Assembly: GCF_008932435.1 (NCBI RefSeq)
Contig: NZ_WBWE01000007.1
Location: forward strand, 1-64,000
Source: Brucella pseudintermedia
GTDB lineage: Bacteria > Pseudomonadota > Alphaproteobacteria > Rhizobiales > Rhizobiaceae
DNA length: 64,000 nucleotides
Reading direction: 5' to 3'
In this document: positions 25,005 through 34,329 of the stretch, piece after piece
Layout: each line of letters begins with the position of its first letter
How positions within the stretch are numbered: the first letter of the stretch is position 1
Position numbers and translations under genes: made by a program
The notes under the pieces: model-generated
The model's database searches: none
What the model was told of the DNA's origin: nothing
Seen by the model: only the letters and a program-made list of their open reading frames with translations

Positions 25005-26102
25005 ATGATCCAGACGCCTTATTACCTGATCGACAAGACCAAGCTGAAGCGCAACATGGAAAAGGTTGCCTATGTGCGCGAGAAATCCGGCGCCAAGGCG
25101 CTGTTGGCGCTAAAATGCTTCGCCACCTGGTCCGTATTCGATCTGATGAGCGAATATATGGACGGCACGACATCGTCCTCGCTCAACGAAGTGCGTCTTG
25201 GTCATGAAAGATTCGGCGGGGAAACCCATGCCTATAGCGTGGCCTATGCCGATAACGAAATTGATGAAGTGATCAGCCATGCCGACAAGATCATCTTCAA
25301 TTCAATAGGTCAGCTTGAGCGCTTTGCCGACAAGGCAGCGCATATCAAGCGCGGTCTGCGCCTCAATCCGGGCGTGTCGTCATCAAGCTTCGATCTTGCC
25401 GATCCGGCCCGTCCGTTCAGCCGCCTTGGCGAATGGGATGTGTCGAAGGTCGAAAAGGTCATGGACCGCGTGACCGGCTTCATGATTCATAACAATTGCG
25501 AAAATTCCGATTTCGGTCTTTTTGACAGGATGCTGACCGATATCGAGGCAAAGTTTGGCTCGCTGCTTCATCGCGTCGAATGGGTCAGCCTTGGCGGCGG
25601 CATTCACTTCACCGGCGATGATTATCCGGTCGATGAGTTTTGCGCGCGCCTCAAGGCATTCTCGGAAAAATTCGGCGTACAGGTCTATCTGGAGCCGGGC
25701 GAAGCCTCCATCACCAAGACCACCACGCTGGAAGTGACCGTGCTCGATACGCTGTTCAATGGCAAGAATCTTGCCATCGTCGACAGCTCGATCGAGGCCC
25801 ATATGCTTGATCTGCTGATCTATCGCGAAAAGGCGAAGATGGCGCCGAACAATGGCGAGCACAGCTATATGGTTTGCGGCAAGTCCTGTCTTGCCGGTGA
25901 TATTTTCGGCGAGTTCACTTTCGACAAGCCGCTCTCCATCGGCGACCGTCTCTCATTTGAGGATGCGGCCGGTTATACCATGGTCAAGAAGAACTGGTTC
26001 AATGGCGTGAAAATGCCAGCCATTGCCGTGCGTGAGCTCGACGGTACGGTCAAAATTGTCCGCGAATTCGATTATGCGGATTTTGAAGGGTCGCTTTCTT
26101 AA
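25005..26102 (+). CDS. nspC: Carboxynorspermidine/carboxyspermidine decarboxylase
   Basis: A 365-residue PLP enzyme of the alanine-racemase/ODC fold. LLALKCFATWSVFDLM holds the PLP lysine (about K37), GGGIHFTGDDYP is the phosphate-binding segment, LEPGEASI follows, and CGKSCLAGDIFGEF has the catalytic cysteine-aspartate region. It removes the carboxyl group in the last step of the dehydrogenase/decarboxylase route to spermidine (or norspermidine). The ATG at 25005 begins MIQTPYYLID; the upstream part of the open frame has no family resemblance. The dehydrogenase gene follows 112 bp downstream. Confidence 0.93.
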   Translation: MIQTPYYLIDKTKLKRNMEKVAYVREKSGAKALLALKCFATWSVFDLMSEYMDGTTSSSLNEVRLGHERFGGETHAYSVAYADNEIDEVISHADKIIFNSIGQLERFADKAAHIKRGLRLNPGVSSSSFDLADPARPFSRLGEWDVSKVEKVMDRVTGFMIHNNCENSDFGLFDRMLTDIEAKFGSLLHRVEWVSLGGGIHFTGDDYPVDEFCARLKAFSEKFGVQVYLEPGEASITKTTTLEVTVLDTLFNGKNLAIVDSSIEAHMLDLLIYREKAKMAPNNGEHSYMVCGKSCLAGDIFGEFTFDKPLSIGDRLSFEDAAGYTMVKKNWFNGVKMPAIAVRELDGTVKIVREFDYADFEGSLS

Positions 26103-26214
26103 AGATCCTGTTGCGGTATCAGGCCGCAACGAACCCACGTGTTCCGAGTGAGAAGGCAATCGGGACGTTTAACAGATGGCGGGTAACCGCTGGAAGAGGA
26201 AGCATCGACAGAAA

Positions 26215-27456
26215 ATGAAGAAGAACGTTCTCATTATCGGCGCCGGGGGCGTGGCACAGGTTGTTGCACATAAATGTGCGCAAAACTCTGACATATTGGG
26301 CGATATCCATATTGCGTCCCGCACGGTTGAGAAATGCCGCAAGATTATCGATAGCGTGCATGAAAAGAAGAGCCTCAAGACCGAGGTGAAGCTGGAAGCG
26401 CATGCGCTGGACGCAATGGATATTGAGGCCACCAAGGCTCTGATCCGCAAGACGGGCGTTCAGATCGTCATCAATGTCGGCTCGGCCTTCCTCAATATGT
26501 CGGTTCTTCGCGCCTGTATCGATACGGGCGTGGCCTATATGGACACCGCGATCCATGAAGACCCGAAGAAGATCTGCGAGACCCCGCCATGGTATGGCAA
26601 TTACGAATGGAAGCACCTGAAGGAATGTGAAGAGAAGGGCATCACCGCCATTCTCGGCATCGGCTTCGATCCCGGTGTGGTCAATGCCTATGCCCGCCTT
26701 GCTGCCGACGATTATCTGGATGAAGTCAAATCCATCGACATCGTCGACATCAATGCCGGTTCGCATGGCCGCTGGTTCTCGACCAATTTCGACCCGGAAA
26801 TCAATTTCCGTGAATTCACGGGCACGGTTTATTCCTGGCAGAACGGTGCTTGGCAGTCGAACAAGATGTTTGAAGTCGGCAAGACCTTCGACCTGCCGGT
26901 GGTTGGCCCCAGCAAGGCCTACATGACCGGCCATGACGAAGTGCACTCACTCTCCAAGAACTATCCGAACGCGGATGTCCGCTTCTGGATGGGCTTTGGC
27001 GATCACTATATCAATGTCTTCACGGTGCTGAAGAATCTCGGCCTTCTGTCCGAACAGCCAGTCAAGACCGCGGAAGGGCTGGAAGTCGTGCCGCTCAAGG
27101 TGGTCAAGGCTGTTCTGCCCGATCCGGCATCGCTTGCGCCCGACTATACGGGCAAGACCTGCATTGGCGATTTCGTCAAGGGCACCAAGGACGGCAAGGA
27201 GAAGGAAGTCTTCATCTACAACGTTGCCGACCACAAGGACGCTTACAACGAAGTGGGTTCGCAGGGCATTTCCTACACCGCTGGCGTTCCGCCGGTTGCG
27301 GCTGCGATCCTCATCGCCTCGGGTGAGTGGGACGTGGAGAAGATGGTCAATGTGGAAGAGCTGAATCCGAAGCCTTTCCTCCACATCCTCAACCAGATCG
27401 GCCTGCCATCCCGCATCAAGGATGAGAACGGCGACCGCGCACTGGACTTTGCGTAA
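26215..27456 (+). CDS. Carboxynorspermidine/carboxyspermidine dehydrogenase (saccharopine dehydrogenase fold)
   Basis: A 413-residue NAD(P)H enzyme. The N-terminal Rossmann motif is VLIIGAGGVAQVVAHKCAQN; IGFDPGVVNAYARLA and DINAGSHGRWFSTNFDPEIN are characteristic of the carboxynorspermidine dehydrogenase branch. It joins aspartate semialdehyde to putrescine (giving carboxyspermidine) or diaminopropane. The ATG at 26215 gives the usual MKKNVLIIG start. With nspC upstream, and in view of what related bacteria contain, spermidine is the likely end product. A terminator follows the gene. Confidence 0.92.
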   Translation: MKKNVLIIGAGGVAQVVAHKCAQNSDILGDIHIASRTVEKCRKIIDSVHEKKSLKTEVKLEAHALDAMDIEATKALIRKTGVQIVINVGSAFLNMSVLRACIDTGVAYMDTAIHEDPKKICETPPWYGNYEWKHLKECEEKGITAILGIGFDPGVVNAYARLAADDYLDEVKSIDIVDINAGSHGRWFSTNFDPEINFREFTGTVYSWQNGAWQSNKMFEVGKTFDLPVVGPSKAYMTGHDEVHSLSKNYPNADVRFWMGFGDHYINVFTVLKNLGLLSEQPVKTAEGLEVVPLKVVKAVLPDPASLAPDYTGKTCIGDFVKGTKDGKEKEVFIYNVADHKDAYNEVGSQGISYTAGVPPVAAAILIASGEWDVEKMVNVEELNPKPFLHILNQIGLPSRIKDENGDRALDFA

Positions 27457-27479
27457 ACGCCTTTTGAATGATTAAAGAA

Positions 27480-27503
27480 AACCCTGCTTCGGCGGGGTTT
27501 TTT
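27480..27503 (+). terminator. Rho-independent terminator of the spermidine genes
   Basis: AACCCTGC-TTCG-GCGGGGTT (one G-U pair) followed by TTTT, 24 bp after the dehydrogenase stop. Confidence 0.9.
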
Positions 27504-27532
27504 ATTGCGCATTGCTTTGGCTGTACTCCGCC

Positions 27533-27735
27533 GCCTCCGCACCTCAGGGTGAGGGGTGTGGCGCTCGATAAAGAGGTCAGAAGAGCGGCGGCAAGAAGGT
27601 GCGCAGGGTGATTGAGATTCTGGTGATGACGAGTCGAAAATGGTGTTTTTCGAGAACCGGAGCGGAATGCACTTTGGGTACATGAGCACCGGAAGCGAAG
27701 AGAAGCGCCATTTGCAGGCCGTGAGCGCCTGAATA
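27533..27735. repeat. Intergenic segment with a half copy of a palindromic repeat
   Basis: Bases 27536-27559 on the minus strand read CCCTCACCCTGAGGTGCGGAG, close to the outer arm of the larger palindromic element at 54087-54211. The rest of the gap up to the epimerase-family gene carries no convincing gene. Bases 27640-27710 contain GAACCGGAGC and GAGCACCGGAAGCG, a partly repeated motif of unknown meaning. Confidence 0.4.
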
Positions 27736-28764
27736 TCAATTGCCCCGGGGCCAGGTGTCCGACAGTCGATAACCTCCCGGAAACGGGTCGCTCGGATCGA
27801 GCATAAGCTGCGACGTGCCGGTCACCCATGCGCGGCCGGAAATGATCGGGCTGATGGCAGGCTTGCCGCCGACTTCGATCACCTTGTCGAGCTTGCAGTG
27901 GAATTCGGTGCCAAGCACGGATTTGCCGATATAGCGTTCGCCCGCCTTCATCTGGCCCTTGGCGTGCAGCACGGCCATGCGCGCTGAGCAGCCGGTGCCC
28001 GTTGGCGAACGGTCCAGCTTGGCCGGGCGAATGGCAACGGTGTTCACGCCCGTCAGCACATCGCCTTCACGCGTCACCGGTTCGGTGATCTGACAAAAGG
28101 AAATGTGGTTCCAGTCTTTTTCAGGATGACGGAAGCCCACTTGTTCGTTGGCGGCCTTGGTGATCTTCACGCCGATTTCGGCAAGCTCCCGCGCCTGATC
28201 CGGCTCGATCTTCATGCCGATGGTCGCTGCATCCACAATGACGAAACTATCGCCGCCATAGGCCGTATCGACCGTGATCGTGCCGATCCCTTCGACTTCC
28301 AGCGCCGCATCCAGCCGGTCGGCGAAGGAGGGAACATTCCGCACGCTGATGCGCTCCGCCTTGCCGTTGCGGCATTCGGCTTCCACTTCGATGACGCCGC
28401 CCGGCGCTTCCAGCACCATATGGGTTACCGGTTCCTGCATCGGGATGATGCCGCTATCCAGAAGCACGGTCGAAACGCAGATCGAGTTCGAACCGGACAT
28501 CGGTGGCGTATCCGCAGGTTCCATGATGATGAAGCCCATCTGCGCGCGCGGATCTTTCGGTGGCACCAGCAGGTTGACGTGGCGGAACACGCCGCCGCGC
28601 GGCTCATTCAGCACGAAATTGCGCAAGGTTTCGTCGCTCGCGATGAAGCGCGACTGCTCCCATATCGTTGCGCCGGGAGGCGGGGCGACCCCACCAACGA
28701 TGACGTCGCCGACTTCCCCCTCCGCATGACAGCCGACGATATGGATGACCTTGGTGCTGCGCAT
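27736..28764 (-). CDS. Proline racemase superfamily protein, atypical Ser/Thr active site
   Basis: A 342-residue protein of the proline racemase/hydroxyproline epimerase/dehydratase superfamily, with [13 protein letters not shown] in the middle and [14 protein letters not shown] near residues 251-264. Racemases and 4-hydroxyproline epimerases have catalytic cysteines in MCGH and DRSPCGTG. Here the first is Ser90 (MSGS) and the second Thr255. Thr at the second position is usual in trans-3-hydroxy-L-proline dehydratases, so a dehydratase or other lyase is more likely than a racemase. The ATG at 28764 has GGAGG 4 nt upstream. No other hydroxyproline genes are nearby. It differs from the Brucella mitogen PrpA at its N-terminus. 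Confidence 0.75.
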   Translation of the reverse strand: MRSTKVIHIVGCHAEGEVGDVIVGGVAPPPGATIWEQSRFIASDETLRNFVLNEPRGGVFRHVNLLVPPKDPRAQMGFIIMEPADTPPMSGSNSICVSTVLLDSGIIPMQEPVTHMVLEAPGGVIEVEAECRNGKAERISVRNVPSFADRLDAALEVEGIGTITVDTAYGGDSFVIVDAATIGMKIEPDQARELAEIGVKITKAANEQVGFRHPEKDWNHISFCQITEPVTREGDVLTGVNTVAIRPAKLDRSPTGTGCSARMAVLHAKGQMKAGERYIGKSVLGTEFHCKLDKVIEVGGKPAISPIISGRAWVTGTSQLMLDPSDPFPGGYRLSDTWPRGN

Positions 28765-28854
28765 GATGCCTCCTGCAATTCACGTAAATATTCCTATCGG
28801 CCAGGGCGCAGGCGTCAATCAGTTATCGGACGGAAAGTTGCGCTTTCACGCCAT

Positions 28855-28876
28855 GATGAGAAATTCGTTTCTCATC
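28855..28876. promoter_or_regulatory. Perfect 9-bp inverted repeat upstream of the racemase-family gene
   Basis: GATGAGAAA and TTTCTCATC are perfect arms around TTCG, about 90 bp before the start of the minus-strand racemase-family gene. A regulator site is likely; no adjacent regulator gene exists. Confidence 0.4.
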
Positions 28877-29140
28877 CGACGGGGACGTGAAAAATCCGTT
28901 TCGGGACGTGTTGCTTCTTTGAACGAGTCTGCTATCCATGTTGCTCTAATTTTGTGCAAATCGATGCGCAGCCCGCTTGGCTCCGGATCAGTTTCTGGAA
29001 CATACACAACGTTCCCAATAGAAATTGAGCAACCCGAAAAGTTGGGGCGAAGTCGCTCTTGCAGCGACAAACGCCCTTAGCCGGCATGGGACGGTCGATG
29101 ATCGTATTTCCGCGCCTCTTCTCAGATTGACATGGTCTCT

Positions 29141-29178
29141 GATGTTCCGGGGCGTGGCCTCAATCAAATTGGAACATC
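29141..29178. promoter_or_regulatory. Inverted repeat GATGTTCC/GGAACATC before the MATE gene
   Basis: Eight-base perfect arms at 29141-29148 and 29171-29178 lie 40-77 bp before the MATE start. Shorter GGAAC/GTTCC arms recur at about 28996-29014. I see no gene in the 28765-29217 gap. Confidence 0.3.
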
Positions 29179-29217
29179 CGGCGGATTGACGGCCCCGGAT
29201 GCTTCGGGGAGCGGACT

Positions 29218-30633
29218 ATGGACAGGACAAACAATGCGGGCTTTGAGCAGCCCCATGAAACCGGCATGCAACGCTGGGGCAGGGAGATGGCTGCGGCGCT
29301 GACGCTTGGCTGGCCGCTGATCTTCACCAATCTTTCGCAGGCAGCACTAACGGCAACCGATGTCATCTTCATCGGCCGTCTCGGAGCGGACACGCTCGCC
29401 TCGGCTTTGCTCGCGACGAGCTTTTATCACACACTGATGATCTTCTCGATGGGGCTGGTCTCGGCGGTGATGCCGATGATCGCCATCGCGCTTGGAAAGA
29501 ACCGCCATTCTGTGCGCGATGTGCGCCGCACTGTTCGTCAGGGTTTCTGGACCGCGATCATGATCGCAATTCCTGTCTGGGTCGTGCTCTGGCACTGCGA
29601 GGAGATTTTCCTTTTCCTGGGCCAGCGGCCTGATATTGCCGCCCGCTCGACCGATTTCATGCACACGCTGCAATGGGCGCTGTTGCCTTATCTGGGTTAT
29701 ATCGTCCTGCGATCCTTCTTCGCAGCGATGGAAAAGCCCATGTGGACCCTGCTGGTGGCCGCGCTTGCCATCGGTTTCAACGCGCTTGCCGGATGGACGC
29801 TCATTTTCGGCCATTTCGGCTTTCCGAGCATGGAACTGCACGGCGCCGGTATCGCCACTACCCTGTCGAGCACAATGATGTTCCTCGGTCTCGCGGTGAT
29901 TACGCTGTGGCATCGCCGTTTTCGCCGCTATCACCTGTTCGGGCGATTTTGGCGTCCGGACTGGCCGCGCTTGCTTGAACTGTGGCGGATCGGCATTCCA
30001 ATGGCGCTGACTTTCGTGTTTGAAACCTCCATCTTTTATGCCGCCGTGGTCATGATGGGCCGCATCGGACCGACGGCAATGGCGGCTCACGCCGTGGCGA
30101 TCCAAATAGCATCGCTCAGTTTCATGGTCCCGCTTGGTTTCGGACAGGTTGCAACAGTGCGCGTGGGCCGTGCTTATGGTGCTGGCCAGCCCAGAGCCAT
30201 TGCCTATGCGGGGTGGAGCGCCTACGCACTCGGCGTTGGCTTCATGGCGGTGATGGGGCTCTTGATGGTCCTTATTCCGCGCTTGTTCATCGGCGTGTTC
30301 CTGGATCTGCACGATCCGCAGAATCTGCCGGTGATGGAACTGGCGGTCAGCTTCCTTGCTCTGGCGGCATTGTTCCAGACGGTTGACGGTGCTCAGGCTG
30401 TCGCGGCGGGCATGTTGCGTGGTCTGCGCGACACGCGCATACCGATGTATCTTGCCCTGCTCGGCTACTGGGGCGTCGGCCTGCCGCTGGGGGCCTTGCT
30501 TGCGTTTAAATTCGACATGGGCGGACAGGGTATCTGGCTGGGCCTCGCGGCGGGACTGGGTATCGTCGCGGTGCTGATGACGCTGCGCTGGCGCAGGCAT
30601 CTGGCGCATATTTCGGCCCTGCATTCGGCCTGA
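29218..30633 (+). CDS. MATE family efflux transporter
   Basis: A 471-residue NorM-type multidrug/toxin exporter with 12 predicted membrane segments. LGWPLIFTNLSQAALTATDV and GADTLASALLATSFYHTLMI form the first helices, VPLGFGQVATVRVGRAYGAG is the start of the second half, and GVGLPLGALLAF is near the end. Antiport probably uses sodium or protons. GGGGAG lies 6 nt before the ATG. It is a single-gene unit, with inverted repeats upstream and a strong hairpin downstream. Confidence 0.92.
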   Translation: MDRTNNAGFEQPHETGMQRWGREMAAALTLGWPLIFTNLSQAALTATDVIFIGRLGADTLASALLATSFYHTLMIFSMGLVSAVMPMIAIALGKNRHSVRDVRRTVRQGFWTAIMIAIPVWVVLWHCEEIFLFLGQRPDIAARSTDFMHTLQWALLPYLGYIVLRSFFAAMEKPMWTLLVAALAIGFNALAGWTLIFGHFGFPSMELHGAGIATTLSSTMMFLGLAVITLWHRRFRRYHLFGRFWRPDWPRLLELWRIGIPMALTFVFETSIFYAAVVMMGRIGPTAMAAHAVAIQIASLSFMVPLGFGQVATVRVGRAYGAGQPRAIAYAGWSAYALGVGFMAVMGLLMVLIPRLFIGVFLDLHDPQNLPVMELAVSFLALAALFQTVDGAQAVAAGMLRGLRDTRIPMYLALLGYWGVGLPLGALLAFKFDMGGQGIWLGLAAGLGIVAVLMTLRWRRHLAHISALHSA

Positions 30634-30637
30634 ATAA

Positions 30638-30671
30638 GAAAGCCATGCGATTTTGTGATCGCATGGCTTTC
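30638..30671. terminator. Strong hairpin between the MATE gene and the ialB-type gene
   Basis: A perfect 14-bp stem (30638-30651 with 30658-30671) and a 6-nt loop lie 4 bp after the MATE stop. Little T tract follows, but the stem is long. It may also end the convergent IalB transcript. Confidence 0.65.
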
Positions 30672-30744
30672 AGTGTCTGCATCAAAAGCTGCCGCCCCGT
30701 GCTGCAAGGCAATCACCGCAACACGGCGCGGAATCCGATACTGA

Positions 30745-31263
30745 TTACTTTGTCAGTGCAGTGATGCGGTCGAGAGCGGCGCCAAAACCCTTCAGCGAAA
30801 CCTTGAAGGCGACTGCCTGGCTCGGGCTCAATGCCGTCGTAGTGATGTTGATATTGGTTCCGGCCTTGAGGGCCGCGACCTGCTTTGCGTCAAACGCGAC
30901 CGGCGCCAGGCAGCCTTGCGGCAGGCAGGTGGAGAATGTGAGATTGGGTCCGGCAGCCTCATCGATCTTGAGCGAAGCGCCCTTGGCGAGATCGAGGCCA
31001 AACGGCATCAACAATACGCCTTCCACCCTTCCTTCCACATTGCGAAGCTCTGCTGTCAGCACACGCTGGCCGGTCTGGGAACTGCTCTGTTCCTGCCGGA
31101 TCGCGCAGATGGCGGTATCCTTCTGCGACTGGCACGAAACGGTCCAGTCCTGATAGGTTTCCTGCAACGTGCTCGCTCCTCCCGGAAGGGGTGCCGCGAG
31201 CGCCGTTACGCTGGAAATGGCGGCAAAGGTAAATGCGAGGCCGATTGCATGACAGGTTTTCAT
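30745..31263 (-). CDS. Invasion-associated locus B (IalB) family protein
   Basis: A 172-residue exported protein. A signal peptide of about 23 residues ends ALA before [17 protein letters not shown] and CAIRQEQ at the start and [16 protein letters not shown] in the middle are the conserved IalB-family cysteine regions. The family was named from Bartonella, where ialB affects entry into red cells; most family members in alphaproteobacteria have no known function. An AT-rich 334-bp region precedes it. Monocistronic by position. Confidence 0.88.
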   Translation of the reverse strand: MKTCHAIGLAFTFAAISSVTALAAPLPGGASTLQETYQDWTVSCQSQKDTAICAIRQEQSSSQTGQRVLTAELRNVEGRVEGVLLMPFGLDLAKGASLKIDEAAGPNLTFSTCLPQGCLAPVAFDAKQVAALKAGTNINITTTALSPSQAVAFKVSLKGFGAALDRITALTK

Positions 31264-31455
31264 AAATAAGATCTCTCTAAATTCGCAATATTCATTCTGA
31301 ATGTTCTACACCTTCTTAGGTAAAAGCATCTTTGAAATCAATGCAATTATTTTATCGGTTTTATTGAGAATATCCGGTAAGTATAATTTAATACATTAGC
31401 TCTCCGATCAAAGCAGTGCTCGCCTGTCGGTCTTGTTCATCCGGTTCCGATATGC

Positions 31456-31496
31456 GCGCGCCTCCCGAAAACGGGAGCCGCTTTCGGGAGGCGCGC
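31456..31496. other. GC-rich 15-bp inverted repeat with an alternative inner hairpin
   Basis: Arms at 31456-31470 and 31482-31496 are perfect complements. The left arm also contains CTCCCG, which can pair with CGGGAG at 31472-31477, so two exclusive folds are possible. It lies in the AT-rich gap between the ialB-type and cupin genes. The rest of 31264-31597 holds no gene that I can see. It may end the cupin transcript, which stops at 31598 on the minus strand. Confidence 0.45.
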
Positions 31497-31597
31497 ATCA
31501 AACATCATCACAGCGCCGACCTCATTCAATAAGATCGAAAATGCCCTAACCGGGCCACCGCGCGTTCCATGGTGTTTTGCTTCGGCCAGTTCGCGTG

Positions 31598-32071
31598 CTA
31601 GGGCTTCAATACGACGTTGCTCTTGCCTTTCTTGACCTGATCGATAACGAGCAGTTTTACAGGATCAGAGCCGATATTGGTGCCTTTGTGCCATTGATTG
31701 ATGGATTCGACGGCGAAGTCTCCGGGTTTGAGTGTAACGGTTTTCCCCGTCACTTCATTGAAAACGCTAAGCGTGCCGGAAAACACATAGGCATATCTGG
31801 GATAGATGTGCTTGTGGAGCGGTAGGCTTGCTCCGGGCGCGATTTCGTATTGTGAAACCACGACTTCCACATTGCCTTGCGGAAGGGAAATCTTGCCGCC
31901 GCTGAGAGTTTTGTCGGATTTGAAAACAGGGGTCACTGTTGCGGCTTTACCGGAAAGGGGTTCTTTTGCCTGCAGTGGGAAAGAGAGAAGTGTCATTGCC
32001 GATGCCGCGCAAACAATCTTGGTAAAACTATTTATCGAGAAAGTCCGGATTGTGGAATTATAACGAGCCAT
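31598..32071 (-). CDS. Exported cupin-domain protein
   Basis: A 157-residue protein with an N-terminal signal sequence (SFTKIVCAASAMTLLSFPLQ, then AKEPL) and one cupin barrel. LPLHKHIYPRYAYVFSGTLSV carries cupin motif 1 histidines, and LKPGDFAVESINQWHKGTN motif 2. It is probably periplasmic and may bind a metal. Function unknown. The start has a poor ribosome site. It is divergent from the histidine kinase gene over 209 bp. Confidence 0.75.
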   Translation of the reverse strand: MARYNSTIRTFSINSFTKIVCAASAMTLLSFPLQAKEPLSGKAATVTPVFKSDKTLSGGKISLPQGNVEVVVSQYEIAPGASLPLHKHIYPRYAYVFSGTLSVFNEVTGKTVTLKPGDFAVESINQWHKGTNIGSDPVKLLVIDQVKKGKSNVVLKP

Positions 32072-32280
32072 TCTTAAATGTCCTCTGAATTATGAATATA
32101 AATAGCGAACCGGAAGCTCACTAATAATTAAGTATATGGAATCTTACAGTGTGAATACTCCCAACTATTCGGGTCTGGAATTGTATTATACATAGCTGAT
32201 TCTTCTGCCCGAAAACCGTTTCGCACTTGTGGGCATGCGCGTTAAAGTTACCGGCAAAGTTAGAGGCTGGAGGTTGGGAC

Positions 32281-33660
32281 TTGACGCTACGCTATCAGAT
32301 CGTCGCACTGGCAATTGTGCCGCTTATCGTGGCCATCCTGACGGTCACAGCTTTCATTACCTGGCAGTCGGCCAATCTCGTGCAGAGCAGCATCGCCACC
32401 TTTGAGAAGAACATGCTCAAGGCGAAGGAAACGGAGTTGCTGAATCTGACAAATCTCGCTCTCTCCTCCATCCAGAAAATCTACGAGGAGGCCGCGCCTG
32501 ACGACACGGCCGCTATGGAACGGGTGCGGGCGATCCTGACTTCGCTCGACTACGGCCGTGACGGCTATTTTTTTGTCTATGATTATGATGGCAACAATGT
32601 CGTCCATCCGCGACAGACCTTTCGGCCCGGTCGCAACTGGCTCGATCTGGTCGATCCCGATGGGGACCGCGTTATCGCCAACCTGATAGACAAGGCCAAG
32701 GAAGGCGGAGGGCTGCACCAGTATAAATGGGAGAAACCGTCAAGCGGCGAGATGGCCGACAAGCTGTCCTTCGCGGTCGGCCTCGATAAATGGAAATGGA
32801 TGCTCGGTACGGGCGTCTATCTTGACGATGTCTACGCGCAGACTGCGGCCGCAAATGCCGATTTCCGCGCGAACATTCGCACGACCTTCCTTATTGTCAG
32901 CCTTATCGCCGTGCCGGCTGTGATGCTCGTCTTCGCGACCTGTATGCTGCTCAACCTGCGTGAGCGACGCATGGCCGATAACAAGCTGAAGGAACTGGCG
33001 CAGCGCATCATCGATACGCAGGAAGAAGAACGGGCGCGACTGGCGCGGGAGCTTCATGACGGCATTTCCCAAAATCTCGTCGGCGTCCGCTATGCCATCG
33101 ACCTTGCGAGCCGTCAGGTGAGGATGGGCAGCGGCGGCGCGCCGCTTGCAATCGAGAAAGCATCGGACGCGCTCAATGGCGCAATCAAGGAAGTGCGGCG
33201 GCTTTCGCATGATCTGCGTCCGCGCATTCTCGACGATCTTGGCCTGACGGTCGCACTCAAGGCCCTGTGTGAGCATTTTTCGGAGCGGACCGGCATTGAG
33301 ACGCGGCTGGAAGCAAGCGGGCTGAGCGAGACGTTGAAGCCGGAGGCAAGCACGGCGCTTTATCGGGTCGTGCAGGAAGCGCTCACCAATGTCGAGCGTC
33401 ATTCCGGGGCGAGCCGCGTCAACATCCGTCTCTGGGAAGCGGGCGGCAAGGTCACGATGACGGTCGCCGACGATGGCAACGGTTTCACCGCTCGTGATTT
33501 GAAGGATCCGCTATCTGGCCTGGGGCTAAGAAATATGCAGGAACGGATGGCACATTTCGGCGGGGTGCTCTTGGTTGAAACCAGCACAGATGGTACGCAA
33601 CTCACCGCGCGCCTGCCGAAATCGGCAACAGAAAAAACGCGGGAACCGGAAGTCGCATGA
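32281..33660 (+). CDS. Cache-domain sensor histidine kinase (NarL partner type)
   Basis: A 459-residue membrane sensor. One membrane segment at residues 6-28, a periplasmic single-Cache domain (LDYGRDGYFFVYDYDGNNVV, later GLDKWKWMLGTGVYLDDV), a second membrane segment at about 205-230, then a HisKA_3 domain with H259 in RELHDGISQNLVG and an ATPase domain (NVERHSGAS, VADDGNGF, GLGLRNMQERM). The TTG at 32281 is the start, with GGAGG 7 nt upstream. It overlaps the response regulator by 4 bp and lies before a TRAP operon, so it may sense the organic acid that this transporter carries. Confidence 0.9.
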   Translation: MTLRYQIVALAIVPLIVAILTVTAFITWQSANLVQSSIATFEKNMLKAKETELLNLTNLALSSIQKIYEEAAPDDTAAMERVRAILTSLDYGRDGYFFVYDYDGNNVVHPRQTFRPGRNWLDLVDPDGDRVIANLIDKAKEGGGLHQYKWEKPSSGEMADKLSFAVGLDKWKWMLGTGVYLDDVYAQTAAANADFRANIRTTFLIVSLIAVPAVMLVFATCMLLNLRERRMADNKLKELAQRIIDTQEEERARLARELHDGISQNLVGVRYAIDLASRQVRMGSGGAPLAIEKASDALNGAIKEVRRLSHDLRPRILDDLGLTVALKALCEHFSERTGIETRLEASGLSETLKPEASTALYRVVQEALTNVERHSGASRVNIRLWEAGGKVTMTVADDGNGFTARDLKDPLSGLGLRNMQERMAHFGGVLLVETSTDGTQLTARLPKSATEKTREPEVA

Positions 33661-34298
33661 CGAATGAATGCAAGATTCGCGTATTGCTCGTGGACAATCA
33701 TCCGCTGGTGCTGGATGGTTTGCGGGCTGTGCTCGAAACCTATGACGATATTGACGTTGCAGGCGCCGCTTCCAATGCGCGGGTCGCCCTTGAACTGGCG
33801 CTCACCGTCAATCCCGATGTGGTCCTGATGGATATCAATATGCCGCTCCTCAACGGCATTGATGCCATCGAACTGTTCAAGAAGCAGTTTCCGGGCATCC
33901 GTATCCTCATGCTGTCCATGCATGACAGCCGCGAATATATCTCGACCTCGATCATGCGCGGCGCTTCCGGATATGTCTTGAAAGACGTGTCCACGGCAGA
34001 AATCGTGGCCGCAATTCATGCGGTCGCGTCGGGCGGGACATATTTCTCTTCCGGTGTTTCGGAAGCACTGCTCGACAGCGGCGAGAGAAAGCCGGAAGGT
34101 TTGTCTGTTCGCGAAAACGACGTTTTGGTGCTGGTGGCCGAGGGCGGCAGCAATCGGGAGATTGCAACCAGGCTCGGAATTTCCGAAGCAACCGTCGAAA
34201 CCCACCGCAAGAACATCAAGAAGAAGCTTGGAATCGCGAGCACAGCCGGGCTTACCCGTTACGCCATCGAAAACCGGTTGCGCCTGTCTTCGCTTTAA
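33657..34298 (+). CDS. NarL/FixJ-type response regulator
   Basis: A 213-residue regulator. The receiver domain has the phospho-acceptor D59 in VVLMDINMP, and K109-region GYVLKDVS. The LuxR-type helix-turn-helix is at the C-terminus (LSVRENDVLVLVAEGGSNRE and ATVETHRKNIKKKL). The start overlaps the kinase stop (ATGA). A NarL-like 7-2-7 inverted site lies 32 bp after its stop and ~104 bp before dctQ, so the TRAP genes are the probable target. Confidence 0.93.
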   Translation: MTNECKIRVLLVDNHPLVLDGLRAVLETYDDIDVAGAASNARVALELALTVNPDVVLMDINMPLLNGIDAIELFKKQFPGIRILMLSMHDSREYISTSIMRGASGYVLKDVSTAEIVAAIHAVASGGTYFSSGVSEALLDSGERKPEGLSVRENDVLVLVAEGGSNREIATRLGISEATVETHRKNIKKKLGIASTAGLTRYAIENRLRLSSL

Positions 34299-34329
34299 CC
34301 GGCATCGGCCGCGGTTCCTGATTTTGCCT

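Noticed and set aside
28745-29080. 111-codon plus-strand frame in the racemase-MATE gap
   Set aside because: It starts inside the opposite gene's 5' end, has no ribosome site and no recognisable protein features.
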